Assembly (NCBI RefSeq): GCF_021190915.1
Contig: NZ_JAIOAP010000007.1
Coordinates: 1 to 64,000, forward strand
DNA length: 64,000 bases
DNA from: Cohnella silvisoli
Lineage (GTDB): Bacteria; Bacillota; Bacilli; Paenibacillales; Paenibacillaceae
Direction of reading: 5' to 3'
The notes under the pieces are model-generated. The model was not told the origin of the DNA. It saw nothing but the letters and a program-made list of their open reading frames with translations, and searched no databases. Both the position numbers and the translations under genes were made by a program. Within the stretch, counting starts at the first letter, position 1. Every line of letters starts with the position of its first letter. Shown here one piece after another: positions 28,560 through 38,691 of this stretch.

Positions 28560-28964
28560 TCACCAATAATAGGGCAATGTAGATAATGCGACCAACCCAG
28601 CCACGGGAAGCACCAGCCGATTGAATCGCCTTGGACGGAATGGGCTGAACGGAACAAACGGGCTGAACGGTTGAGAAAACGGTGTCGGGAAAAAGCCGCG
28701 CATATGATCGACGGAGCCTGGAACGGCGAGACATAACCATTCATCGTCCACATGCTCCACAATTCCGTCATAGCAATAGCCGTCGGCTGCTTGTACTTCC
28801 ACGTAGCGGTGCATATGAGACTCGCAATGAGCTTTCGTTACTTTCTTAGCTGCTGAATTAGCTTGCGGTTTGTGCATGTTCTCAACTGCAGGTTGAACTA
28901 CCGGGTAGTTTTCCTTTTTAGGCATATGATTCGCGGCCGGTTGAGTCAACTTTATTTTTTCCAT
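28560..28964 (-). CDS. Hypothetical protein with small beta-barrel-like core and Pro/Phe-rich tail
   Basis: A 134-residue protein starting at ATG 28964 behind AAGGAGG. After a low-complexity N-terminus (1-48), residues about 49-85 read CESHMHRYVEVQAADGYCYDG followed by IVEHVDDEWLCLAVPG, a strand-rich motif resembling Sm-like or coat-associated proteins. The next part is rich in Phe and Pro (FSPFVPFSPFRPRRF), and the C-terminus is a hydrophobic helix. The composition would fit a spore or surface-associated protein, but no family was recognised. It stands alone with its own terminator. Confidence 0.7.
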   Translation of the reverse strand: MEKIKLTQPAANHMPKKENYPVVQPAVENMHKPQANSAAKKVTKAHCESHMHRYVEVQAADGYCYDGIVEHVDDEWLCLAVPGSVDHMRGFFPTPFSQPFSPFVPFSPFRPRRFNRLVLPVAGLVALSTLPYYW

Positions 28965-29054
28965 GAGTATTCCCTCCTTGGGCGCCTTCACCATCAGAAT
29001 ATGCGTGTATGGGCGAATGGCTACTGTCGGGAGAAAAATAGGCTCACGATTCAA

Positions 29055-29663
29055 TTAGAGTTTATTAGCCATGTTCTCTAGGCTCTTGCCTGCCTCAAGC
29101 GCTGGCTGGATCCATTCGCCCACCGTCACCATCTGGCGATAGCCGGCTTCTCCGGACGGGGGGCGGAATCTATTGAGCGCTTCTTTCATTTGCGCGGTTC
29201 CATCGCGTATGACGGTTAACGCTGCAATTTCCTGCTCCGTCAATGGACCATCCCTTTTGTCGACTGTCGCGATTATGCTTCCTTCCCCAATGATCGCGTT
29301 AATGGCTTGAACGATTGGTTTGGCTGCTTCTTCCTTCGATTGTCCCGAGCGAAGGTGTCTAGCCTCGACTAACAAACCAGAGGTCTCCCCAGAAGCGATG
29401 TCCGCTTGCCCTAACATCCTCACAGCCCCAAGACGTTCGACTTCTGTCTTGGCAGTCAGCAGTTTGTCCGCCCCATCGTGCAATTTCTCAGCGAAAATAA
29501 GAGCATAAACGTACTGCTCAGACAGCCTCTTCCCTTGATCGGTCGTGTGCGTCTGCTGCGTCAATAATAATTTCGAGTAAAAAATGATGATCAGCGTTAA
29601 CAGCACCATAATGATAATGAGCAGCACGGGAACCGTATAAGACCGCTTTTTATTTTCCTGCAT
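29055..29663 (-). CDS. Hypothetical single-pass membrane protein
   Basis: A 202-residue protein with a basic N-terminus (KKR), one membrane helix (about 11-34) and an extracytoplasmic, mainly helical domain (EQYVYALIFAEKLHDGADKLL, then EEAAKPIVQAINAIIGEGS). No catalytic motif is visible. It begins 26 bp after the addA stop and may be co-transcribed with addBA. Family not recognised. Confidence 0.75.
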   Translation of the reverse strand: MQENKKRSYTVPVLLIIIMVLLTLIIIFYSKLLLTQQTHTTDQGKRLSEQYVYALIFAEKLHDGADKLLTAKTEVERLGAVRMLGQADIASGETSGLLVEARHLRSGQSKEEAAKPIVQAINAIIGEGSIIATVDKRDGPLTEQEIAALTVIRDGTAQMKEALNRFRPPSGEAGYRQMVTVGEWIQPALEAGKSLENMANKL

Positions 29664-29689
29664 TACCCTTCCTCCTACACAACCGAGAA

Positions 29690-32600
29690 TTAAATCAAGC
29701 GAACGTCTATGCCCCCGTCAAAAAAATAAACGTAAGCTTCCTTGACCGGAACTCCCATAATACTTTCAACCGCCTCGCTATATCTTTCCACCTGAAACCG
29801 ATGCTTCTCCGCTGCTTCTTTTCCATCAGCGCCTTTAAGCACATCGGTCTTGTAATCTACGAGCACTAAACCGCCCTCTTCGGCGAACAAGCAATCGATT
29901 ACCCCTTGAATGACAACTGTCTCGTCAGATGAGCGTTCAATGACTCCCGGATATACGTCTGCCGCTTGGATGCCGTAAGTAAAAGGCACTTCCCTCCATA
30001 CTTGGGAAGCTTGGCATAAACGGGCATACAAGGAAGTTTGGCAGAAAGCCGCCAACTCACTGGCATTCACCCCTTGGCGCTGCTCCGCTGACAATATCCG
30101 CACTTCCACTAAACGGTCTAGCAAAGCATCGATTTGTTCAACCGTCGTTCCTTGCCGGATAGGCAAATGCTGCATGACCAAGTGAAAAGCCGTTCCCCGT
30201 TCGGCGGCCGTCAATTGCCGAGCCGTCATAAACCTTGGACGCCGCAGCCGAAAAGAAGCCGTAACGTGTGCCTGCGAATTATCGTCTTCGGTTGCCTCCC
30301 AGCCTTCAGCCGCATGACGCTCTTGCTGTTCATCGGACACCATATCGGACCTGTCTGATATTGAAAGTGCCTCCGTTGCATGGAGCCGGTTTTTCAGCGC
30401 GGTAATGGATGTTTTCGCCGCAACTTGGGCCGCAGCCGCATCCTTATACTCCCATGACAATATACGGGCTACTCGATCCGCGGTCTCGGAAGCAGCCGCT
30501 GATTCCATGCGCTCTCCGTTAAGGACAGCGTTCCACAGTTGACCTTCATCGGGCTTTATTTCTTTGACTTCGGAGGCTAGTCGGGTGTACGTGATGGACG
30601 GAACAATTCGGCATATCCATTTCCGCGACGGATCCGCTATTTCGCTCGCGAGCACGGCTGCCGGACCTAGCCAATCTAAATATTTGCCCGCGGCGGCCAC
30701 CGAATAAGTCGGCAAACTCCCTTCGGTCATTGCCGCCGTTTCGCGCCATTGCTCCCACTGCTTGGCGGCATCCTTGCTCGTCCCGATCAAATAAAGCTTC
30801 TCTTTTGGCCGCGTGAGCGCGACGTATAATACACGCATTTCTTCCGCCAGCATCTCTGCTGCAAGCTTCCGCCGAATGGCGAGTTGAGGCAACGTCGGGT
30901 ATGTAACCCGAGTATCCCGCTCTACCATTCGAGGGCCGAATCCGAGCTTCTTGTGTTTCAAGAAAGCGCCGTTCAAGTCTCTTCTGTTGAAATTGCGCCC
31001 TAACCCCGCGGCAAAAACAACCGGAAACTCCAGCCCTTTGCTTCGATGGATGGATACGATCCGCACTACGTTTTCGCTCTCGCCAAGCGCACGCGCCGCT
31101 CCCAAATCCGCCCCCGTATCCCGCATCCGTCCCAAAAACCGGAGAAACCGGAACAGTCCCCTGAATCGGGACGACCGCTCGTATTGGACGGCACGGTTGA
31201 CGAGCGCGCGCAAGTTCGCTTGCCTCTGGCCGCCGCCTGGCAATCCGCCCGCATAATCGTAATAGCCGGTTTCGCGGTATAACATCCACAATAAATCCCC
31301 TAGCGGCTCTCTTCTCGCGAAGTCGCGCCAACCGTCAAGCTTACGAACGAAAGTTGCCAATGCCTCCGCTAGACCCTCATTATTTTTCGCCATTCGTTGT
31401 CCGGGGTCAGCGCTTTCTCCTGAAGTTGCGGCAGCGTTGACCGCTTCCCAGAACGAACCATTACGCTCGGCAAGACGAATTTGCGCCAGTTGCTCTGCCG
31501 TAAATCCCGCGATAGGAGACCGCAGAACCCCGGCTAATGGAATATCCTGATGCGGATTGTCGATGATGGCCAGCAAAGAAAGCATGATGTCCACTTCCGT
31601 CGCGGCAAAATAACCCGTGGCCAAATCCGCGTAAGCGGGAATGCCCGCGGCTTTCAGCTCATCAAGGAAAGCCGGAGCGAGCGCCGTCACGGCGCGTAAT
31701 AGGATGACGATGTCCCTGTATTGAACCGGCCGATGCAGCTTGGCTTTGCCGTCGTATACGGCGAATGGGACTTGATCGTTCCCATCCGATCCCATCAGCC
31801 TGCGAATTTCGGTTGCGATGCATCTTGCCTCAAGCTGTGCCGCTTCCACGTCTTCGACGCCCTCGGCCATTCCTTCCGTAGGGGCGGTTCCATCCTCGCC
31901 TGCTTCCGCTCCTATGGAGTCCGCAGATTCTACTTCAGCTTGAGAATCCCCGTCCGATCTTGCCGCAGTATCCAGCAAAATCATTTCGACGGAATAGGGA
32001 TTCGGTTCCCCCGCCTCCGGATAACCTTCCCCGTAGATCAGCTCAGCCCGGCCATCATAATTCATTTCGCCGACGGGCTCTCGCATGATCAGACGAAACA
32101 CGTGATTGACCGCGTTTACGATTTCCCGGCGGCTGCGGAAGTTGCGCGCCAAATCGATTCGCAGCCCTTCTGCGTCGGTTGCGACATCTCCCGTTTCAGT
32201 TAGAGACGAGAAAGCTTCATAGGTTTTGTACTTATTTAGGAACAATCCGGGCTCTGCAAGCCTGAATCGGTATATGCTCTGTTTAACGTCGCCCACCATG
32301 AATACGTTGCCCGGCTCTTTCCTCGAGATGAGCGCGACGATCGCTTCCTGGACTTCGTTCGTATCTTGATATTCGTCCAAATAAATTTCCGCGAACCTTT
32401 CGCTGAAGTTTAAGGCGGCAAGAGAAGGTACGGCCTTCTCCGGCGTCGAGGAAGGATCCCGCAAAATACGCAGCGCGTAATGTTCCAAATCCCCGAAATC
32501 CAGAAGCCCCTTAGCTCTTTTGGCCAGTTCAAAGCGTTCGCCGAATTGAATGGCAAGCTCCGCTAATTGTTTCATAGCCGGAGCTAGGGCGTGGAGCTCG

Positions 32601-33667
32601 GCGGCATATTGCTCAGGGGAACGAATTAGCCATTCCTCTGACAACCGCACTGCCGCTTTCTTGGCTGTGTCTCTCAGTCCTTTGACGCGTTCGATGAGAG
32701 CGACGTCGTAATCATCGCCTTTGCAAGGCTTCAATCTTCCGAATGAAATGTCCGCGACCGCCGCTTGCCAATCTTCCCACGTTCCCGACCTGAAAGCTTC
32801 GGCAACCTTTTCCATACCATCGATATCCGCGAACAAGGTATCGATATAAGGCTCCGGACCGCCCGGCTCATGGGCGATTCGCAAAGCGCCGCGCAACAGA
32901 TGCAGCGTGCCTTGAAGCAGCAGTACGGCGTCTTCCCGCAAGCTTCTGACCCACAGCGTATGCAGCAGCGTTTCCGCTTGCGCTTGCCGGAAATCTTCGG
33001 CCATCTGATGCAGCCAGTACTCCGGCCAAGGATGGCTTCCGGCGAATTCATGCAGCTCAAGGACGAGCCGGTGCAACGGCTCGTCGCTTCTTTCCCCGCC
33101 GAAGTGGTCGGCCAGCGATGCCAATACACCCGTTTCCCCTTCGCTCTCGTACCGTTCCTCGAACAGTTCGTCTAGCGTATCCATGCGAAGCAGCTCGGTT
33201 TCCGTTACGTTAGCCATGCGAAACCCGGGATCCAGCTCGATGAGCGGCGCGTAGCGTTCGACGATTTCCAGGCAGAACGAATGGAGCGTCGTAACGGACG
33301 CTCTTGGCAACAGCGCAATCTGACGGCGTAAATGCCTGGATTCCGGATTACTTTCCAAAGCTTCTTCCAGCGCGTGCCGAATTCTTTCCTTCATCTCGGC
33401 GGCGGCAGCTTTCGTGAACGTAGCCACGAGCATGGCATCGACGTCCAACGGCCGCTGCTCATCCGCGATTCTGGAAATGATTCTCTCGACGAGCACAGCG
33501 GTTTTGCCCGAACCGGCCGCCGCCGCAACGAGCAGATGGGAACCGTCGGCCGTTATAGCCGCCCACTGCTCGTCGGTCCAACGGCTATTTTCCGGCTTGG
33601 CGGGCCATTCTCTTGACTGCTTCAATGGGATTCCCCTCTCTGCGCATCGTCCTTGAGCCGTTGCCAT
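29690..33667 (-). CDS. addA: ATP-dependent helicase/nuclease subunit A (AddA)
   Basis: AddA of the AddAB double-strand-break repair complex, which unwinds and resects DNA ends until it meets Chi. UvrD-type helicase: the Q-motif region RWTDEQWAAI and Walker A AAAGSGKTAVLVERII near the N-terminus, YLDEYQDTNEVQ (Walker B), MVGDVKQSIYRFR, and IVSIHRSKGLEFPVVF (motif V/VI region). The C-terminal RecB-like nuclease has LVDYKTDVL with the catalytic Asp and Lys. I chose ATG 33667 (behind GGGAGGAA, about 1325 residues). TTG 33625, overlapping the addB stop, is also possible. An in-frame start further upstream at 33766 looks too early. Confidence 0.94.
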   Translation of the reverse strand: MATAQGRCAERGIPLKQSREWPAKPENSRWTDEQWAAITADGSHLLVAAAAGSGKTAVLVERIISRIADEQRPLDVDAMLVATFTKAAAAEMKERIRHALEEALESNPESRHLRRQIALLPRASVTTLHSFCLEIVERYAPLIELDPGFRMANVTETELLRMDTLDELFEERYESEGETGVLASLADHFGGERSDEPLHRLVLELHEFAGSHPWPEYWLHQMAEDFRQAQAETLLHTLWVRSLREDAVLLLQGTLHLLRGALRIAHEPGGPEPYIDTLFADIDGMEKVAEAFRSGTWEDWQAAVADISFGRLKPCKGDDYDVALIERVKGLRDTAKKAAVRLSEEWLIRSPEQYAAELHALAPAMKQLAELAIQFGERFELAKRAKGLLDFGDLEHYALRILRDPSSTPEKAVPSLAALNFSERFAEIYLDEYQDTNEVQEAIVALISRKEPGNVFMVGDVKQSIYRFRLAEPGLFLNKYKTYEAFSSLTETGDVATDAEGLRIDLARNFRSRREIVNAVNHVFRLIMREPVGEMNYDGRAELIYGEGYPEAGEPNPYSVEMILLDTAARSDGDSQAEVESADSIGAEAGEDGTAPTEGMAEGVEDVEAAQLEARCIATEIRRLMGSDGNDQVPFAVYDGKAKLHRPVQYRDIVILLRAVTALAPAFLDELKAAGIPAYADLATGYFAATEVDIMLSLLAIIDNPHQDIPLAGVLRSPIAGFTAEQLAQIRLAERNGSFWEAVNAAATSGESADPGQRMAKNNEGLAEALATFVRKLDGWRDFARREPLGDLLWMLYRETGYYDYAGGLPGGGQRQANLRALVNRAVQYERSSRFRGLFRFLRFLGRMRDTGADLGAARALGESENVVRIVSIHRSKGLEFPVVFAAGLGRNFNRRDLNGAFLKHKKLGFGPRMVERDTRVTYPTLPQLAIRRKLAAEMLAEEMRVLYVALTRPKEKLYLIGTSKDAAKQWEQWRETAAMTEGSLPTYSVAAAGKYLDWLGPAAVLASEIADPSRKWICRIVPSITYTRLASEVKEIKPDEGQLWNAVLNGERMESAAASETADRVARILSWEYKDAAAAQVAAKTSITALKNRLHATEALSISDRSDMVSDEQQERHAAEGWEATEDDNSQAHVTASFRLRRPRFMTARQLTAAERGTAFHLVMQHLPIRQGTTVEQIDALLDRLVEVRILSAEQRQGVNASELAAFCQTSLYARLCQASQVWREVPFTYGIQAADVYPGVIERSSDETVVIQGVIDCLFAEEGGLVLVDYKTDVLKGADGKEAAEKHRFQVERYSEAVESIMGVPVKEAYVYFFDGGIDVRLI

Positions 33668-36600
33668 AGTTCCTCCCGGCTTCCTGCCTTGCTTAAAGAC
33701 TGATACGGATTTCCTTCCACTTGGCTGTCGAAATGGCAAACCGGACGGAAGTCGCAATACGTGCAAGGACTTCGTTTATCGAGCCGATAAGGGGTAATCG
33801 CAACGTCACCGTCGACAATCCGTTTGCCGATTCGGCGAATTTGCGAGCGTACGGATCCCCGAAGCACATCCCACTCGCTTTGGTTGGCCACTTGCGAACG
33901 GGCCGAGAAAGTTCCATCTTTCTTGAATTCAACGGGGATGACCGCAGACTTGCTTCCTTGGTTCAACGATTCATCCATCAGCTTAACGGATTCCCCATCG
34001 GACAGCAGCAAGCCTTGCATGCGATATTGGCGGAACAGCGCGTGTCGGGCTTCATCCTTGGGCATTCCGTTCGGCGTATTCAGCAGCGGATTTTGCACGT
34101 GAAAATAAAGCACGCCTGCCGGCTTGGCCGCTTGGCCGAGCCAGTGCGGGGCATGGGAAACGACGACGTCCAAGTAGGTGAGCATCTGCAACGATAAACC
34201 GTGCGCCACCTCGTCGAGCTTAAGCTTCATTGCACTAGACTTATAGTCCATGATGCGCAGGAGCAACCCCGAAGAAGTTTGCGCCGCGTCGACTCGGTCG
34301 ATTTTACCGGCAATATCCATCCACCGCTCTCCATCCAACTGCAGAGACAACGCGGGAAGCAGCCCTTTCGGTCCGAAGCTCATTTCGAGCCCGACCGGCT
34401 TAAATGCCGATAAAGCGGCATGCTCGCCGAGGATGGCAGAAGCTTGCGTAACGATATCCCGCAACTTGCGCGCCATGACCTGATGCCGGTGGGAGGACAA
34501 TAGGATTTGAGATTGAACGCGGGGCAATAACCTGTCCACCGCCGCAGCGGCTTCCAGCTGCCATCGCATAGCATCCAACCCCGCCGGCCCTTCGGCGAAT
34601 AGTTTCTCGGTCGTCTGGCGCAAAGCCGCATGAAACAGCTGCCCGATGTCGGGGGAATCTACCCTGAACAATCTACGTTCTTGAAGCCGCAAGCCATGAA
34701 CCGCGAAATGCTGGAACGGACAGGCGATGAACCGCTCCATCCGCGACACGCTAGCCAACAGCCGCTCTCCGTAAAGCAGACGGCTTGTCTCGGGAGTCAG
34801 CGGTTTCTCTTCGTTCGTATAATTCAAGGAAGAGATGAGGGAGAGCAGTCTCTCCTTCCAGTTATCTTGATCCCTGAGCCAGTTATAGACAGACCACCAG
34901 CCAACAGACAGAACTTCCCCTTGACGCCAACTGCGCAGTCTCGTCAGTAAATGGGTCAACGCTCTTCCGGGATGTGCCGCAAAATCAAGCTGTTCCTCTT
35001 CCGATTGCGTTTCCTGCGGCTCGGCAGCAACCATTCGAACAGGTATACCCGGGAACCTTTTCTTTAATTTCCCAATCCACTCCGATGGGAGCAAGCCCTG
35101 CCCTTCATCGTCAGCTAACGGATAGCTGATCCACAAATGACGGGAAGCCGTCGTTAAGGTCAAATAAGCCAAAAAAGACTCGTCAAGCAAACGACGGCGC
35201 GAGCCCGGAGCCATGGACAGTCCGGTAGCAGCTAATTGGTCTCGCTCCTCTTCTGCCAGCAATCCGTTCTCTGAGATGCGCATCGGCAATACGCCATCGT
35301 TTGCGCCAAGAAAATAAACGACTTGAATGCGATCCGAGCGTGTTCTTTCCGGACTGCCTATCAAAACGCTGTCGAGCGACGGCGGAACAGCGCCAAGCTT
35401 CAACTCTTCCAATCCGGAGTCGACCATGCCAGCGAACAAAAGAAGGTCCGGCGTCTGCTCCCCCATTAGCTCAACCAATTGGTCTAATAGGTTCATAACG
35501 CCATCCCACAATGGCCGATGGAATGCCATATGCCCCGGTTTACCGGCTGCGCCGTCTTCCAAACTCCATCTCTCAAGCGTATCCGCTGCACCCGTTTCCT
35601 CAAGAAAATAATAGAGACTCTCGCATAGCTCTCTGACGGTGCGAGCCGAATTCAACCTTTCTTCTAATGCTTTCATAGGAGTTAAAAGGGCATCGCGAAC
35701 TTCGAACAAGCCTTTCATGACTTCGTCGGCATCGTTGGCGATTCCCTCTTCCTCCAAATCTCCCCGGTACAAAGGGAACCAAACTTGGTTTGCATGCCAC
35801 CGCCAGCCATCGATTCCTGCCGCTAGAGCGTAATTTTCCAGCCGGTCGATTTCATCCCTCGTAACAGGCCTGTCCGGCGTTCCCAGCAAATCCGTCTTCG
35901 CGCAGCGAAACATGGCTTCCGCTTTCCAGCCTCCCGTTACGCACTCTAAAGCGGAGCGAATGAATTCCACGAATGGATGGTGGGAAACGGCAGCTTTACC
36001 GTCGAGATAGTAAGGAATGCCGTAATCGCCGAACACGGCTGCCAGCAAATCCGCATAGTCGTCCATCCTGCGAACGAACAGCGCCATATCGCGCCACCGA
36101 CTGCCTTGCTCTCTAACGCGTCGCAGCATATCGCGGGCGACGGCTTCCGCCTCTGCCCGGCGATTAACCGCGGAGTGCATCGATAGACCGCACAAAGGAT
36201 GATCCGGCTGCAAAACGCCTGGATCCCCGTCCCAGCGTTTCCTGTTTTTCCAATTATGCTCCATAAACGCGAGCATCGGACTATCTTTGTAACGAGGCGA
36301 TACTTCTGAATTCAAGACGACAGCAGGCTCGATGTTAACGTTAGCCGTTTGAGCCGCTTCGCATAATTGGGCCGAAGTCTCAGCTGTCGGATGAAACACA
36401 TCCAGTTCATCGGGTCTTTCTCCTGCTCCATAGGGCTGATCGACGCAAAGCGCGACCGTCACCCTGTCCGATCTCTTCAGCAGCGCTTCTATTACCGCAT
36501 ATTCGCTTGAAGTAAATCCGTGAAAACCGTCCAGCCATATTTCCGCTCCCTCCAGTATGGAGGATGTCGATGCGCCTTTGGTCAGCCAGCCGAGCATGTC

Positions 36601-37158
36601 TTCTCCGTCCAGCCAGCGACCGGTCAACTCCTGCTCCATCTCGGAGTATATGAGGGAGAGATCATGAAGCTTGTCCGCCATAAGAGAAGACTCCGGATGA
36701 CGCTCCGCTTTCTTAGCCACGGTTTCCGCGTACTCGGCGAGCTTGGCGCTTTCGATGCCATACCTCTTCATTTCCGTGAGCAGCTCATTAATCCGGGTAA
36801 TAAGACCGGATTCGGCCTTCCCTCCACGAAACAAACGCAGACTTTCCCTGCGCGCTTCCAGCACTTTATGTAAAAGCATCGCTTTACCATTATCGTGAAT
36901 GGGAACGACCGCAGACCCGCCCGTTTCCTGCATCACCCTGAATGCGAGCCTGCGAAAGCTCAGCACTTGCGCGCGCAGGAAACCGCCCAAACCCGGCGTC
37001 GTGGCCATCGCGTATTCCGCTTGAAAGGTGGCCTGCTCCGGAACGAGCAATAGGAGAGGCGATCCTTGCGGATCCTGCTGCAGCCTCGTCCGTATTTCAT
37101 CTAAACAAAATCGTGTCTTCCCGCTCCCAGAGCGCCCCGTTACGAGTCGAAGCGACAT
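33622..37158 (-). CDS. addB: Helicase-exonuclease AddAB, subunit AddB
   Basis: A 1178-residue AddB. The N-terminal Walker A-like GRSGSGKTRFCLDEI starts at residue 8. The body is an inactivated helicase scaffold involved in Chi recognition. The C-terminal nuclease has IMDYKSSAMKLKLDE, and an iron-sulfur cluster is formed by an early Cys (ERFIACPFQHFAVHGL) and CTYCDFRPVCHFD near residue 1135. Length matches the family. The stop overlaps the start of addA, so the two subunits are translationally coupled. Confidence 0.96.
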   Translation of the reverse strand: MSLRLVTGRSGSGKTRFCLDEIRTRLQQDPQGSPLLLLVPEQATFQAEYAMATTPGLGGFLRAQVLSFRRLAFRVMQETGGSAVVPIHDNGKAMLLHKVLEARRESLRLFRGGKAESGLITRINELLTEMKRYGIESAKLAEYAETVAKKAERHPESSLMADKLHDLSLIYSEMEQELTGRWLDGEDMLGWLTKGASTSSILEGAEIWLDGFHGFTSSEYAVIEALLKRSDRVTVALCVDQPYGAGERPDELDVFHPTAETSAQLCEAAQTANVNIEPAVVLNSEVSPRYKDSPMLAFMEHNWKNRKRWDGDPGVLQPDHPLCGLSMHSAVNRRAEAEAVARDMLRRVREQGSRWRDMALFVRRMDDYADLLAAVFGDYGIPYYLDGKAAVSHHPFVEFIRSALECVTGGWKAEAMFRCAKTDLLGTPDRPVTRDEIDRLENYALAAGIDGWRWHANQVWFPLYRGDLEEEGIANDADEVMKGLFEVRDALLTPMKALEERLNSARTVRELCESLYYFLEETGAADTLERWSLEDGAAGKPGHMAFHRPLWDGVMNLLDQLVELMGEQTPDLLLFAGMVDSGLEELKLGAVPPSLDSVLIGSPERTRSDRIQVVYFLGANDGVLPMRISENGLLAEEERDQLAATGLSMAPGSRRRLLDESFLAYLTLTTASRHLWISYPLADDEGQGLLPSEWIGKLKKRFPGIPVRMVAAEPQETQSEEEQLDFAAHPGRALTHLLTRLRSWRQGEVLSVGWWSVYNWLRDQDNWKERLLSLISSLNYTNEEKPLTPETSRLLYGERLLASVSRMERFIACPFQHFAVHGLRLQERRLFRVDSPDIGQLFHAALRQTTEKLFAEGPAGLDAMRWQLEAAAAVDRLLPRVQSQILLSSHRHQVMARKLRDIVTQASAILGEHAALSAFKPVGLEMSFGPKGLLPALSLQLDGERWMDIAGKIDRVDAAQTSSGLLLRIMDYKSSAMKLKLDEVAHGLSLQMLTYLDVVVSHAPHWLGQAAKPAGVLYFHVQNPLLNTPNGMPKDEARHALFRQYRMQGLLLSDGESVKLMDESLNQGSKSAVIPVEFKKDGTFSARSQVANQSEWDVLRGSVRSQIRRIGKRIVDGDVAITPYRLDKRSPCTYCDFRPVCHFDSQVEGNPYQSLSKAGSREELWQRLKDDAQRGESH

Positions 37159-37285
37159 GACGTCCCCTCCATCCAGCTTCCAATTCCATCGTTAACCTAC
37201 GGTACTCATTGTACCACAAGCGCCCGAAAGGAGCACAAGCGTTCGCCGAAGCTACCAAGGAGCTTAATAATAATTGCCGTATTCT

Positions 37286-38506
37286 TTAGATATCCGCATC
37301 CACGCCTTTCGTTTCTTTGCCAAAGAACAACAAAACAGTCGCCCCGATGACAATTGCAACGAAGAATACCGTAAAAATAGTGGAAACCCCATTCTCCTTG
37401 GCCACTAGAAAACCTACAAGGTATGGGCCAATAACGCCGCCAATCCGGCCGAAAGAAGCTGTAAGCCCTACGCCGGTCGATCGGACAGCAGTCGGGTACA
37501 ATTCAGGCGTATATGCGTACATTGCTCCCCAAGCTCCAAGGTTAAAAAATGAAAGGCAAATACCGGCTGCCATAAGCATACCTTCCGTCTGGGCATTGCC
37601 GAACCATAACGCGCTTGCCGCCGTCAGCAGTAAATAAGTGACGAGCACGAACTTACGCCCGAATTTCTCGATAAAGTACGCGGCTGTAAAATATCCCGGC
37701 AACTGTGCCAGCGTCATGATCAGCACGTATTGAAAGCTTTTTACGAGGGTGAAGCCTTTGAGAACCATAACGGACGGAAGCCACAGAAACATGCCGTAAT
37801 ACGAAAAGACTACCGTGAACCATAAAATCCAGAGCGTAAGCGTGGATCTGCGATAGTTCGATGACCACACGGATACTGCTCTTTGTACCCATGATAACTT
37901 CCGGTTTCTCAATGCGGTATATTTATGGGAATCCGATATCGCTCGTCTGAGGTATAACGCATATAGAGCCGGCAATGCGCCGATGATAAAGGCTGCCCTC
38001 CAGCCATAATTAGGAATGACGAAATAGGCGATAAGCGCCGCGAGTATCCACCCGCTAGCCCAGAAGCTTTCGAGCAATACAACCGCTCTCCCTCTTTCTT
38101 TGACGGAAAACGATTCGGAGACTAGCGTTGAAGCGACCGGAAGCTCTCCTCCGAGGCCGAATCCGGTTATGAAACGCAAGGCGCATAACACAACAAAGCT
38201 GGTAGCCAGCGCGGATAGTCCGCTTGCCGCGGAGAAGATCAGCAGCGTAACAAGCAGCACCGCCCTGCGTCCGTACCGGTCGGCGAATAATCCGGCCACT
38301 GCGGCTCCCGCTGCCATTCCTAACGAATTGAGCGCTGTGAGCAGTCCAATCTGTTGTGCCTCTAGTTTCCATTCAACAGCAAGAGCAGCAACGATAAACG
38401 AGATGATTCCAACGTCCATAGCGTCGAACAGCCAGCTAAGCCCCGTGTTGAACAGCAATTTACGTTTCGTTGGATCATGTAGATAGGTCGCCTCACTCAT
38501 GTCCAA
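37286..38506 (-). CDS. MFS transporter (sugar/aromatic acid:H+ symporter type)
   Basis: A 406-residue major facilitator with twelve predicted helices. The signature GLFADRYGRRAVLL lies between helices 2 and 3, with the related FIEKFGRKFVLV between helices 8 and 9. The LFDAMDVGIISFI first helix and FGLGGELPVASTLVSE are typical of the MHS/SV2-like subgroup (benzoate, niacin or sugar transporters). It stands alone between addB and the second IS copy. The substrate cannot be told. Confidence 0.87.
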   Translation of the reverse strand: MDMSEATYLHDPTKRKLLFNTGLSWLFDAMDVGIISFIVAALAVEWKLEAQQIGLLTALNSLGMAAGAAVAGLFADRYGRRAVLLVTLLIFSAASGLSALATSFVVLCALRFITGFGLGGELPVASTLVSESFSVKERGRAVVLLESFWASGWILAALIAYFVIPNYGWRAAFIIGALPALYALYLRRAISDSHKYTALRNRKLSWVQRAVSVWSSNYRRSTLTLWILWFTVVFSYYGMFLWLPSVMVLKGFTLVKSFQYVLIMTLAQLPGYFTAAYFIEKFGRKFVLVTYLLLTAASALWFGNAQTEGMLMAAGICLSFFNLGAWGAMYAYTPELYPTAVRSTGVGLTASFGRIGGVIGPYLVGFLVAKENGVSTIFTVFFVAIVIGATVLLFFGKETKGVDADI

Positions 38507-38587
38507 GACTCCTTCTGACTTCCGCCTAGGTTCATACTATAAGCTTACCCAAACGGGGTGAATCCGACTTTGCTGGGCCTCATTAAG

Positions 38588-38611
38588 AAAAACAGGAGAC
38601 TTTTGCTCCTG
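38588..38611 (-). terminator. Minus-strand intrinsic terminator at the left flank of IS copy 2
   Basis: CAGGAG-CAAAAGT-CTCCTG followed by TTTTTC on the minus strand. No minus-strand gene ends just upstream of it except across the IS element. Its 26-nt core resembles the terminator at 17375-17400 beside copy 1. It may be a part of the element or the split-off terminator of the target site. Confidence 0.7.
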
Positions 38612-38691
38612 CCCTAACAATCGAACCCATGAACTCCCTTGTACCTCTGGGGGGCGACCGGTCCGACACTCTTGCACATGCCTGCGGTTTT

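Noticed and set aside
29690..33766. Extended AddA start at 33766
   Set aside because: The extra 33 residues lie inside addB, look unlike AddA N-termini and lack a ribosome-binding site; ATG 33667 or TTG 33625 fits better.
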